Assembly (NCBI GenBank): GCA_020343595.1
Contig: CP070802.1
Coordinates: forward strand, 944,504-978,435
Source of the DNA: Caldifarciminota bacterium
GTDB lineage: Bacteria > Hydrothermota > Tepidihabitantia > SM23-42
Direction of reading: 5' to 3'
Length of the DNA: 33,932 nt
Below the pieces are notes generated by a model. The model was not told the origin of the DNA. It worked only from the letters and a program-made list of their open reading frames with translations, and made no database searches. How positions within the stretch are numbered: position 1 is the first letter of the stretch; each line of letters begins with the position of its first letter. Positions 25,200 to 33,677 of the stretch are shown in pieces. A program made the translations under genes and the position numbers.

Positions 25200-27458
25200 A
25201 TGTATTTCACCTTACTGGTAATCCTATTGAACGCAACTGGTTCGGTGAGCGGCTTTGTTACGGATGCTTCAAACGGCGAAAGACTTGCCTATACTAATAT
25301 ATATCTGGAAAACACCATTCTCGGGACAGCATCCAACGACAAAGGATACTACATCATTCACAAAATACCTCCTGGCTCCTACCAGATCGTGTATTCATAC
25401 ATCGGTTATGAAAACGTTTCACGAGATATCATCGTTGAAGAGAATAGGAATCTCACCCTCAATGTCGAACTGGACCCGTCGGCAATAGAGGTTGAAGAAA
25501 TCACGGTCTCCGCAGAGCGAACACGGTTCGAACAGACGGTCGAAGTCAGCCACATCATGTTCACGCCACGAGAGATCTCCTCGGTGCCCAGACTGTTTGA
25601 AGGCGATCTTATAAAGACACTGCAGCTGATGCCAGGTGTCGTCACAATGCACGATCTGTCGAACAAACTGCATGTCCGTGGTGGAAGCCCGGATGAAAAT
25701 CTTGTCCTCCTTGATGGTATCACCGTCTATAATCCCTCGACCCATTTGGGCGGCCTCTTCTCAACGTTCAACCCCGACGCGGTCGGCTTTGCCGAACTCT
25801 ATGCCGGGGGATTCCCCGCCAACTACGGTGACCGACTGTCTTCTGTGCTCAGCGTCAATACCAAGGAAGGTAACTCAAAGGATCTGACTGGAATGTTCAG
25901 TTTTGGACTTGTCACGTCGCGACTGCTGGTCGAAGGACCTATACCTAAGGGGTCTTTTCTCGTAAGCGCCCGCAGGAGCTACTTCGACGCCCTCGTTTGG
26001 TTGTACGACAAGATACGCGATGATGACATATCATTACCTTACTACTTCTACGATTTCATCGGAAAGGTGAATTTCAATCCATCGCCTGAGAACAGGTTCA
26101 CGCTCGCTGGGTTGAGCAGCACCGACGTTCTTGACTTTCAGGAAATAGAAACCGAGGATCCGGATGAACGAATCGGTCTTGAGTGGGGCAACAGAGGAGT
26201 TTCCTTGCGTTGGCGCAGCGTTTTCACTCCGAAATTCTACGGTGAAATCGTCGGAGCCTGGAGCAATTTCCTAACCCAATTGAGGTATGAGGATCTCGAC
26301 GATTCAACCGAGAATCTGAACCTGTACGAAGATATAATCGATTACACAGCCAAATGTGATTTTAACTATTTCTGGGGCGAAAATCATACCATGGAATTCG
26401 GAATCGAGGGGAAATATTCTACGATAGGATATAATTGGGACTTCGAAGAAGAAATATCCTTTGATCAAGAACATCAGATAAGCGTCATCGCCTCCTATAT
26501 CAAGAGTAAAATATTCGTCATACCATCTGTATTATCCATCCAACCGGGGATAAGATCCATCTATTACAGCAAAGGCAAGAGATTATGCCTCGACCCCAGG
26601 TTTGGGATCAAATATCTTTTCAGACCAAATACCGCATTCAATTTCGCGCTCGGCAAATACAGTCAATTCCTGGTTACGGTAAACAGTCAGGAATCCTATT
26701 TTTCGATATTCGATTTCTGGCGCCCCGTCGATGAAACACAGGCTATACCCACCGCATATCACGCAATCGCCGGATTTGAACAATGGTTCGACGAAAAGAC
26801 AAAATTCACGATCGAACCCTACTACAAGAAATATTACAATCTTCTCATACCCACTGAAGACGACATCTACTTCAGCGCTCCAACTGAAAGCCTGCAATTG
26901 GGCGACGGCTACTCGGCCGGTATCGATCTATTTTTCAAAAAAACTCTGAAGAATGTATTTGGCTGGATCAGCTATTCACTCTCATTTACCAAACGAAGGT
27001 TTGACGGAGATTACTATTCGCCGCGCTACGACCGCAGGCATAACATGAACATCGTCATCGGGTTCACTATCCCTCAATACATTCCCCTCTTAAAGAACGG
27101 CACCCTGAGTACCCGATGGTACATGGCTACAGGACTGCCGCACGGTCTGGATATCGCACGCTACCAGTATTACTACTGGGATCCGCGTTGGGGCACCGGT
27201 GATTACGACTGGGAAATCATCAGCAGCGCGCGCGATGCTTACCGCCTTCCGCTGTCGCACCGTCTCGACCTGCATCTTGAAAAAAACATGAAAATATTTG
27301 GGCTGAAAGGTTCATGGTACATAGATGTCATCAATGTCTACAACCGCAAGAACATTGCATTCTATACCGTCGACTATGACGAGGATCCTCCGGAGATCAA
27401 CAAATACGTTCTCCTCCCAATTCCGATACCCAGTTTTGGTTTCAATTTGACTTTCTAA
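25200..27458 (+). CDS. TonB-dependent receptor with carboxypeptidase-regulatory-like N-domain
   Basis: 752 aa. A short signal peptide (about residues 1-15, with no basic residue) precedes a CarboxypepD_reg-like domain (about 17-95; GSVSGFVTDASNGERLAYTNIYLEN). A plug domain follows (about 115-225; LKTLQLMPGVVTMHDLSNKLHVRGGSPDENLVLLDG). The beta-barrel ends in FGFNLTF with a C-terminal aromatic. It should import a bulky substrate across the outer membrane using TonB energy; the ligand is unknown. No upstream alternative start exists, since a stop lies 11 codons before, inside the promoter. The gene is followed after 2 nt by a DUF4249-like partner, as in Bacteroidetes. Confidence 0.92.
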   Translation: MYFTLLVILLNATGSVSGFVTDASNGERLAYTNIYLENTILGTASNDKGYYIIHKIPPGSYQIVYSYIGYENVSRDIIVEENRNLTLNVELDPSAIEVEEITVSAERTRFEQTVEVSHIMFTPREISSVPRLFEGDLIKTLQLMPGVVTMHDLSNKLHVRGGSPDENLVLLDGITVYNPSTHLGGLFSTFNPDAVGFAELYAGGFPANYGDRLSSVLSVNTKEGNSKDLTGMFSFGLVTSRLLVEGPIPKGSFLVSARRSYFDALVWLYDKIRDDDISLPYYFYDFIGKVNFNPSPENRFTLAGLSSTDVLDFQEIETEDPDERIGLEWGNRGVSLRWRSVFTPKFYGEIVGAWSNFLTQLRYEDLDDSTENLNLYEDIIDYTAKCDFNYFWGENHTMEFGIEGKYSTIGYNWDFEEEISFDQEHQISVIASYIKSKIFVIPSVLSIQPGIRSIYYSKGKRLCLDPRFGIKYLFRPNTAFNFALGKYSQFLVTVNSQESYFSIFDFWRPVDETQAIPTAYHAIAGFEQWFDEKTKFTIEPYYKKYYNLLIPTEDDIYFSAPTESLQLGDGYSAGIDLFFKKTLKNVFGWISYSLSFTKRRFDGDYYSPRYDRRHNMNIVIGFTIPQYIPLLKNGTLSTRWYMATGLPHGLDIARYQYYYWDPRWGTGDYDWEIISSARDAYRLPLSHRLDLHLEKNMKIFGLKGSWYIDVINVYNRKNIAFYTVDYDEDPPEINKYVLLPIPIPSFGFNLTF

Positions 27459-27460
27459 TT

Positions 27461-28210
27461 ATGAAGAAAAAACTGACGAGACGGCCGACATCAGCGATCG
27501 CCTGGCTATTGCCGGTTGTACTACTCATCAGCAACCAGTGTGAAACTTATGTGGATATCGATTACGAGCCCCAGCTCAATGTCTTCGGCATTCTCAGTAA
27601 CGCGCAGCAACGACAGGAGATACTCGTTGACCGGACTTATCAGATTGAAGAACCTACCGGGCCGGTTATCGACGATGCACTCGTCATCTTATCACGGGAT
27701 GACCTCTTCGACACATTAGAATTTTCGATACCAGATGTGCGCTACATATCAAGCCCCTTCACACTGGTGCCCGAAGGTACATATGACATCATGGTGTCAA
27801 GTGACGGTTTCGATACCCTTCGTGGAGCAACAACGATTCCGGGTAACTTCACAATATTCTTCCCCGGATACGGTGATACGCTGACATTTCAGGACACAAT
27901 AACCCTATCGAGGAGCGAGGGTGCTCAGCTCTACAGCGTTGCGTTCAGTCAGAGTGCCGGCGGCTTTGGCCCTTTTACCTGGCACGAGTCGCAGCCTTCG
28001 GATACTATCGTGCAGATCCCGGTCGCCGATTACTGGGAAGAAGCCCTTGAGGGCTATTATACCATTTACATAGCATCCTACGACAACAACTTCTACGAGT
28101 ACTACCTTGTGGAAGGAGACAGCATAAAACAAGCGGGCGTAACCGGTGGCGTCGGTCTATTCGGCTCAACCTGGATACGTACCACCAGCACCTACGTCCT
28201 ATTCCAATAA
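27461..28210 (+). CDS. DUF4249-like exported partner of the TonB-dependent receptor
   Basis: 249 aa. It has a basic N-terminus (KKKLTRRP), a hydrophobic segment (AIAWLLPVVLLIS) and CETYVDIDYEPQLNVFGILS, then an Ig-like beta-rich body (VIDDALVILSRDD, PEGTYDIMVSSDGFDTLRGATTIP). Size, the 'C-E-x-x-V-D' beginning and the position 2 nt after a TonB-dependent receptor match DUF4249 proteins. These are often lipoproteins; the cysteine context SNQC is a poor lipobox, so lipidation is uncertain. It may act as the surface or periplasmic companion of the receptor. Confidence 0.72.
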   Translation: MKKKLTRRPTSAIAWLLPVVLLISNQCETYVDIDYEPQLNVFGILSNAQQRQEILVDRTYQIEEPTGPVIDDALVILSRDDLFDTLEFSIPDVRYISSPFTLVPEGTYDIMVSSDGFDTLRGATTIPGNFTIFFPGYGDTLTFQDTITLSRSEGAQLYSVAFSQSAGGFGPFTWHESQPSDTIVQIPVADYWEEALEGYYTIYIASYDNNFYEYYLVEGDSIKQAGVTGGVGLFGSTWIRTTSTYVLFQ

Positions 28211-28213
28211 CCC

Positions 28214-28407
28214 GGGGACAGGCATATACTTTTAACCTTTTGCCGAGGTGCAGAAAGATTGCCCTGATGCAGATTCCCTCGATAATTAGAGCAAAATGGC
28301 CTTTTATATCCGGGACAGGTATCACATCATACTTTTATCATCACCGTGATCTCGTTCTTAATCACTGGAATCGATCTGCAAAGCAGAAAAAGTTTATGCC
28401 TGTCCCC
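28214..28407. mobile_element. REP/MITE-like element with 17-bp inverted ends
   Basis: The 17-mer GGGGACAGGCATATACT (28214-28230) recurs inverted at 28391-28407 with one mismatch, so the two ends enclose 194 bp. A third, degraded direct copy begins with CGGGACAGGTAT at 28311. TCTGC-AAA-GCAGA (28375-28387) forms a small hairpin next to the right end. The GGGGACAGG...ACTTTT wording resembles REP-type sequences mobilised by RAYT (IS200-like) transposases, from memory. No transposase or coding frame is present. It fills the gap between the DUF4249-like gene and the sensor gene. Confidence 0.6.
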
Positions 28408-28419
28408 ATCACTTGACTC

Positions 28420-28447
28420 TTGACACTTAAGTGCTTTTGTGTATTAT
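28420..28447 (+). promoter_or_regulatory. Promoter TTGACA-N16-TATTAT for the HD-GYP sensor
   Basis: TTGACA (28420-28425), 16-nt spacer, TATTAT (28442-28447). It begins 12 nt after the REP-like element ends. The ATG at 28467 is 19 nt beyond the -10 box, leaving a leader of about 13 nt with a weak GGGGA. Confidence 0.8.
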
Positions 28448-28466
28448 CTGTACGGGGAATTAGCAG

Positions 28467-31400
28467 ATGACCAACGATAAATCACCGCATTCGCACCGCC
28501 GTTTCGGCATACGAAACAAAATGGTGCTGAGTTTCGGCATACTATTTGCCGTGACCATCATTATCGTGAACGCGGTCAGCATGTTCGGTATACCGTTCAC
28601 ACCTTTCCGGGGCAGTTACGGGATCGAAAGCGCAGGAGCAATGGGAGATCTCGACCTTGTTGCCGGGCTCAAGCAGGAGCGACTGCAAGTATGGATCAGC
28701 GAACGGAAGGGCAATATGCAGATGATCGCGCACTGTGAGAAGATGGCCAAATCGATCCGCGGCCTCAGACAAGTAATCGCACTGCGGAATCTAACGCCCA
28801 ACCAACCCACTTTCAAAAACTCCATGCAGCGTGACCAAAACTATTCTATACTCCGCAAAGAACTGCTGTTGATGCTTGAAATATACCCGGAGTATAACAC
28901 ACTCTGCCTTATCGACGCCCAGCGTGGATTCTGCATAGTATCCACCGACACAGCGCACCTGGGCGAAGATGTCAGCCGGAAGCGATTCATTCGCGAAGCA
29001 GTCGATGGGATTCATGGCGAGGCGGTCGATCTCGAATTGCAGGCGACATCACAGAAGCCAACCATAGTATTCACTCGCCTCATAAAAGACGCTGCCGAAG
29101 AGCCAATGGCAGTTCTGGTTGCCCATGTCGATGCTGATGCATTTGTCAGACCGATGCTATATGTTGGCGAAGAACTCGGCAAGAGCGATGAAGTCATACT
29201 CCTTGATGAACGCGCGCGTCCGCTGGTCACGCTGAAAAGTCCTATGGCCAACGGAGAACAAGCTAGGATGCTCGTGGATAGCATAGCAACACAGGATGCC
29301 GCACTCGTCACCCACGGTAAAGACGGGGTCATTGCAACCAATGATTACCGCGGTGTGCCGGTATTCGCGGCATACCGGTTCATTCAAATCGCACCGAACC
29401 GCGGCATGGGGCTGATCCTGAAACGCGATCAAGCAGAGATCGTACGCAGCATCTGGAGGCGAATCGGCTATTCTCTTATTGTGGCTTTTTGCGGTTTGCT
29501 GCTCGCACTCGGTCTCACGGCATTGAATGCAGCCCGCATATCAGAACCCATCATCAAACTGAGTAACACGGCGCGAGCCGTAGAGGCTGGAGATCTAACC
29601 GCACGTGCCTTGCCGACAACAAATGACGAAGTCGGCGCCCTGGCGACCGTATTCAACTCAATGCTCAACCGCGTCCAGCAATGGCATGCAGAACTTGAGA
29701 AAGAAGTCGAAGCAAGAAGCAAGGCGCTCAAGAAGATCAACAGGGAACTGGAGGAGAGAATAGTCCAGCACGAACGCGCCGAAAATGATCTCAGGGAAAG
29801 CAAAGAATTCGCCGAGAAACTCATCAATCTAATGCAGGATGGCTTTGCTGTTTTTGATACAAAAGGCGTCCACACCAGTGTGAATCCCTCGCTCTGCCGT
29901 ATGACCGGATTCACCGCAAAGGAACTGCTTGGTAAGGGACCTCCCCATCCTTATTGGCCAGAGGAAGATAGAGAAAAATTCCAAGCGATCTTCGAGGAAA
30001 CGCATCCCACCAAGCCAAGAGAATTCGAATTGATGATGAAGAGAAAGGATGGCACCCTATTCCCTGCCCTGATCAGTCCATCACAGACAAAAGACGCACA
30101 GGGTAACGTCAATTACTACTTTGCCTCGATCAAGGACATCTCGGAAAGGAAGCGTGTGCTCGAAGCACTACGTCAGAGTGAAGAGAAATACCGGCTACAT
30201 TTCGAATATGCATCTGACATCATATACTCGATCGACCGGAACATGCGCCTTCTCAGTGTCTCGCCATCGATAGAGAAAGTGCTCGGTTACAAACCCGAAG
30301 ATCTTGTCGGCAAGCTAATAACTGAGTTGAACATAATTGCACCAGACCATCTCGAAGCATTTGCCCGTGATCTGAAACAAATCCAGGCCGGCAAACAAGT
30401 ACCTACTCCCATTTATGAATTCCTCAGCAGAACTGGCGAACGAAGATTCGGCGAAATAAACAGTGCTCCTCTTTACCGGAACCAACAGATCATCGGGGTC
30501 GTATCTGTCGCTCGGGACATAACCGCTCACGTTAGAACTGACGAAGAATTAAAGAGAAGTAACCGCGCCCTGCGGATAATCAGCAACTGCAACATGACAT
30601 TGGTTCGCGCAACTAAGGAAAAAGAGTTGCTCACAGAGATCTGCCGGTGGATCACTGAGATCGGTGGCTACATGCTTGCCTGGGTCGGCTACGCCGAGGA
30701 AGACGAGGAAAGAACGATAAGCATTGCTGCACACACGGGTAAGAAAATTCAGCATATCAAGCGCCAGAAGTTAACATGGGCAGATAACAAGGATGGCAAC
30801 AATCCGTTCGGCATAGCGATCCGATCCAAAACGAATTACATGTGTCCCAATGCGGAGAAAGCCGACAAAGATATGGTCGTTTGCCGCGAATTATTGAAAC
30901 ACGGTTTCAAATCGCTGATGGTATTGCCCCTCATTTATGGCGACAAGATCCTCGGTACGCTCAACGTTCACTCTGCTGATACCGAAGTTTTTAATGAACG
31001 TGAAATTAATCTCTTACAGGAAATCGCCGATGACCTCTCCTATGGCATTAAGGCCTTGCGCGCTCATATCGCGCGTGATGAAGCAAGCGAAGCACTTGAA
31101 TTGAGCTATGAAAAGCTTCGCAAGACCCTCGAAGAAACAGTGAATGCCCTGGCCTCCGCATCCGAGAAACGTGATCCATATACAGCCGGTCATCAGCGGT
31201 CAGTCACGCAACTGGCCTGCGCCATTGCCGAAGAGATGAAGATGACCGAAGAGCAGGTCGAAGGCATCCGCATAGCGGGACTGCTGCACGATATCGGAAA
31301 ACTATCGGTTCCGGCAGAGATACTGAGCAAACCCGGCACCCTGAGTGAAAGCGAATTTGCCATCATAAGATTACACTGCAAGATTGGCTACGATATTCTA

Positions 31401-31700
31401 AAGACAGTCAACTTCCCATGGCCCGTTGCACAGATAGCATTAGAACACCACGAACGTGTCAACGGCTCCGGCTATCCAAGGGGTCTTAGCGGCGACAAGG
31501 CATTATTGGAGTCAAGAATAATGGCAGTAGCCGATGTTGTCGAGGCAATGTCATCGCACCGACCTTACCGGCCGGCCCGAACGATCAAAGAGACGCTCGA
31601 AGAGGTCAAGAAGAACCGCGGCATTCTCTACGACGCTGAAGTCGTCGATGTATGTTTGACTATATTTGACAAGAAAAAATTCCGATTCAAACGGTCCTGA
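28467..31700 (+). CDS. Membrane sensor Cache-HAMP-PAS-PAS-GAF-HD-GYP (cyclic di-GMP phosphodiesterase)
   Basis: 1077 aa. An N-terminal helix (about residues 17-37) and a second one (about 331-352) bracket a periplasmic Cache-type sensor. HAMP (about 353-405), a coiled coil, two PAS domains (about 445-565 and 570-690), and a GAF domain (about 705-855) follow. The catalytic HD-GYP domain (about 890-1070) has HDIGK at 941-945, the metal-binding HHE at 994-996 and GYP at 1002-1004. All core metal ligands appear present, so it should hydrolyse cyclic di-GMP. It is a single-gene unit, convergent with the beta-helix gene, and is the functional opposite of the GGDEF protein at 21933-23117. The signal sensed is unknown. 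Confidence 0.93.
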   Translation: MTNDKSPHSHRRFGIRNKMVLSFGILFAVTIIIVNAVSMFGIPFTPFRGSYGIESAGAMGDLDLVAGLKQERLQVWISERKGNMQMIAHCEKMAKSIRGLRQVIALRNLTPNQPTFKNSMQRDQNYSILRKELLLMLEIYPEYNTLCLIDAQRGFCIVSTDTAHLGEDVSRKRFIREAVDGIHGEAVDLELQATSQKPTIVFTRLIKDAAEEPMAVLVAHVDADAFVRPMLYVGEELGKSDEVILLDERARPLVTLKSPMANGEQARMLVDSIATQDAALVTHGKDGVIATNDYRGVPVFAAYRFIQIAPNRGMGLILKRDQAEIVRSIWRRIGYSLIVAFCGLLLALGLTALNAARISEPIIKLSNTARAVEAGDLTARALPTTNDEVGALATVFNSMLNRVQQWHAELEKEVEARSKALKKINRELEERIVQHERAENDLRESKEFAEKLINLMQDGFAVFDTKGVHTSVNPSLCRMTGFTAKELLGKGPPHPYWPEEDREKFQAIFEETHPTKPREFELMMKRKDGTLFPALISPSQTKDAQGNVNYYFASIKDISERKRVLEALRQSEEKYRLHFEYASDIIYSIDRNMRLLSVSPSIEKVLGYKPEDLVGKLITELNIIAPDHLEAFARDLKQIQAGKQVPTPIYEFLSRTGERRFGEINSAPLYRNQQIIGVVSVARDITAHVRTDEELKRSNRALRIISNCNMTLVRATKEKELLTEICRWITEIGGYMLAWVGYAEEDEERTISIAAHTGKKIQHIKRQKLTWADNKDGNNPFGIAIRSKTNYMCPNAEKADKDMVVCRELLKHGFKSLMVLPLIYGDKILGTLNVHSADTEVFNEREINLLQEIADDLSYGIKALRAHIARDEASEALELSYEKLRKTLEETVNALASASEKRDPYTAGHQRSVTQLACAIAEEMKMTEEQVEGIRIAGLLHDIGKLSVPAEILSKPGTLSESEFAIIRLHCKIGYDILKTVNFPWPVAQIALEHHERVNGSGYPRGLSGDKALLESRIMAVADVVEAMSSHRPYRPARTIKETLEEVKKNRGILYDAEVVDVCLTIFDKKKFRFKRS

Positions 31701-31752
31701 CGGACGACCTACCCAAGAACATATAACCATTTCTCCAGAATTATTAAGAAGA

Positions 31753-31783
31753 AGGGGGAGCTAATGCCTGAATCACTCCCCCT
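31753..31783. terminator. Bidirectional hairpin terminator between convergent genes
   Basis: AGGGGGAG (31753-31760) pairs perfectly with CTCCCCCT (31776-31783) around a 15-nt loop. A short T-containing tract follows on the plus strand (CCTTTTATC) and a T-rich one on the minus strand (CTTCTTCTTAATAATTCT). It serves the HD-GYP gene (stop at 31700) and the beta-helix gene (stop at 31801). Confidence 0.75.
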
Positions 31784-31800
31784 GTATACCTTTTATCGTA

Positions 31801-33279
31801 CTATCTGGTCAAAAGCATCTTCTCGGTGATAATGCAGTCTCCCGCTTTAAGTCGTAGGAAGTAAACTCCACATGGCAATCTTTGGCAGTCCTCATTGGTG
31901 CCGTCCCACTTGACCGATGACTGATAACCGACGGTCACCACTCGATTTGTCAAATCTCTGATTCTACGCCCAACAATGTCGTAAATTCGCAGGCTGGACT
32001 CGTCATAGTTTTCCGTTGTTCGATATTTGATATTGGTCGCGATTCGGAATGGATTCGGATATACCTTCAGCTCAACAACGGATGGCTCCAGAGATTCGTA
32101 TTCCTCAACACCCCATGGATAAGGACTCGTATCCCAAGGATCAAAATCCACATAATCACTTACTGTATCACCAAGTCCACCAGGATTGCCTGTCGGGTGG
32201 TACGGCCCAGCAGTATGTCCCCACCAGTTATTTTCCGAATCAACAAGGATAGAAGCATCCAGGTTGAATACAGCACAGCCAACGTTATCAATGATATTAT
32301 TATGGTATATAAAAGGATTGGAGCCTTGCTCGCACCATATACCATGGCCGTCGAGGTTTCCCGATATAAGGCAACTATCAATAATCGGTGAAGAGTTCAA
32401 ATCGCACTGGATACCGCCGCCATGATTAGCATCGTTTCCAGTAATACTATTACACCTGATCGTCGGATGAGCATTGTTATCACATTCGATGCCTCCACCT
32501 TCAACATCGGCTTGGTTACCGGTAATGACGTTATCTTTAATGAACGGCGAAGAGTAATCGCCGCAACGAATGGCCCCGCCCCAAGAGCCGGCATGATTCC
32601 CAGTAAAACTGTTATCGATGATATTCGGCGAACAGTAAGTATAACACTGTATTCCTCCACCACCGCTTCCGGCAGTGTTGCTGTCAATGATATTACCCTC
32701 GATGTGTGGTGAAGAATAGTAGTAGCAATCGATACCACCAGCGGATAAATTAGCTGTGTTGTTGAAAATAGCATTATCAGTAATAATCGGCGCAGAACTG
32801 TATTCACATTCGATGCCTCCGCCATAATCACAACTGTTATCATGAATCACATTACCTATCACAACAGGTGAAGAACTATGGCAGTAGATCCCGCCACCCA
32901 AAAAGACTGCCCATACAGGGTCGTAAGTACCACTGCCGTTTACGATAGCGAACCCATGCAGTATGGAAGTCGTGTCCTCCCCACCGACAAAACATACAAC
33001 ACTTGCAGTGTCAGGATTTGAAGGACTGCCGCCGTCAATTATTGTAGTATCAGGGCCATATTCACTCATTACCGTTATCGCCATCCCATTGAAGTTGATA
33101 TTCTCAACATAGGTTCCTGGGCCAACCAGTACAGTATCTCCGGTCGAACATAAACCTATACCCGCTTGTATAGAGTTGAGTGTGGAATCAGGGTGGACAT
33201 ACCATACTGCTGAGTGCGGCATTGACAATGGTATCAGTAGTACAATAATCAAGCTACACATTACACACGATACTTTCAT
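31801..33279 (-). CDS. Secreted right-handed beta-helix protein with C-terminal sorting domain
   Basis: 492 aa from the ATG at 33279, chosen because AGGAGG lies 5 nt upstream; the GTG at 33285 overlaps that site. The signal peptide is about residues 1-24. The opening WYVHPDSTLNSIQAGIGLCSTGDTVLVGPGTYVENI is typical of DUF1565/pectate-lyase-like helices. About eight coils of 23-25 aa (about 115-320) follow, each closing in GGGIxC. The final 80 residues (VYPNPFRIATNIKYR, LRIYDIVGRRIRDL, YFLRLKAGDCIITEKMLL) form a type-A-like sorting domain used by type IX-like secretion in FCB bacteria. It is likely exported to the cell surface or medium. No catalytic site was identified. Confidence 0.88.
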   Translation of the reverse strand: MKVSCVMCSLIIVLLIPLSMPHSAVWYVHPDSTLNSIQAGIGLCSTGDTVLVGPGTYVENINFNGMAITVMSEYGPDTTIIDGGSPSNPDTASVVCFVGGEDTTSILHGFAIVNGSGTYDPVWAVFLGGGIYCHSSSPVVIGNVIHDNSCDYGGGIECEYSSAPIITDNAIFNNTANLSAGGIDCYYYSSPHIEGNIIDSNTAGSGGGGIQCYTYCSPNIIDNSFTGNHAGSWGGAIRCGDYSSPFIKDNVITGNQADVEGGGIECDNNAHPTIRCNSITGNDANHGGGIQCDLNSSPIIDSCLISGNLDGHGIWCEQGSNPFIYHNNIIDNVGCAVFNLDASILVDSENNWWGHTAGPYHPTGNPGGLGDTVSDYVDFDPWDTSPYPWGVEEYESLEPSVVELKVYPNPFRIATNIKYRTTENYDESSLRIYDIVGRRIRDLTNRVVTVGYQSSVKWDGTNEDCQRLPCGVYFLRLKAGDCIITEKMLLTR

Positions 33280-33346
33280 ATACACCTCCTATGCATTTCC
33301 TCTCATCTCTACGTTCAGACCAAATCTGCAAATTCTACGTTATAAA

Positions 33347-33374
33347 ATTATAAGAGCAGGGACTTTGATGTCAA
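33347..33374 (-). promoter_or_regulatory. Promoter TTGACA-N16-TATAAT for the beta-helix gene
   Basis: Minus-strand TTGACA (33369-33374), 16-nt spacer, TATAAT (33347-33352). It gives a leader of about 60 nt ending in AGGAGG and the ATG at 33279. Confidence 0.87.
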
Positions 33375-33551
33375 GTGAGGGACCTGAGACCTAAGTCCAG
33401 CGCTTTCCTTCGTATGTTAGACACAGATGTTTATTTACGTCCATAATGTCACTTGAACGCGCAGGAAATGGACGTGTCCTAATGGAGAATAGCAGGAAGG
33501 AAACCAAATATATAAATTAATTGTGCCGTCTTTCTTACCTACTGCGCTGGC

Positions 33552-33579
33552 TTGACATTCGACACCAATTCCATATAGT
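33552..33579 (+). promoter_or_regulatory. Promoter TTGACA-N16-TATAGT for the Fe-S protein gene
   Basis: TTGACA (33552-33557), 16-nt spacer, TATAGT (33574-33579). The leader of roughly 90 nt carries AGGAGA before the ATG at 33678. Confidence 0.75.
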
Positions 33580-33677
33580 CTTTACGTGTATGTGCAAGAT
33601 ATCAAAGTTCATTTACACAGACGAATCAACCGAAATTCCTATTTTCTCCAGAAACGAATAACATACAGGAGAACTGA

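Larger units (their letters stand above)
33280..33677. other. 398-bp divergent intergenic region
   Basis: This holds the promoter of the beta-helix gene (33347-33374, minus) and the promoter of the Fe-S protein gene (33552-33579, plus). Between them is an 8-bp perfect inverted repeat, ACGTCCAT (33437-33444) and ATGGACGT (33468-33475), with a 23-nt spacer. It may be a hairpin or operator. No credible gene was found in it. Confidence 0.6.

Noticed and set aside
32160..32843. Several overlapping open frames and a regular DNA periodicity that might suggest a CRISPR array or extra genes.
   Set aside because: The periodicity is the coil repeat of the beta-helix gene in its own frame. There are no identical direct repeats with unique spacers, and the other frames lack ribosome sites and plausible proteins.
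33280..33285. GTG at 33285 as the start of the beta-helix protein.
   Set aside because: It directly abuts or overlaps the AGGAGG site; the ATG at 33279 is correctly spaced from it.
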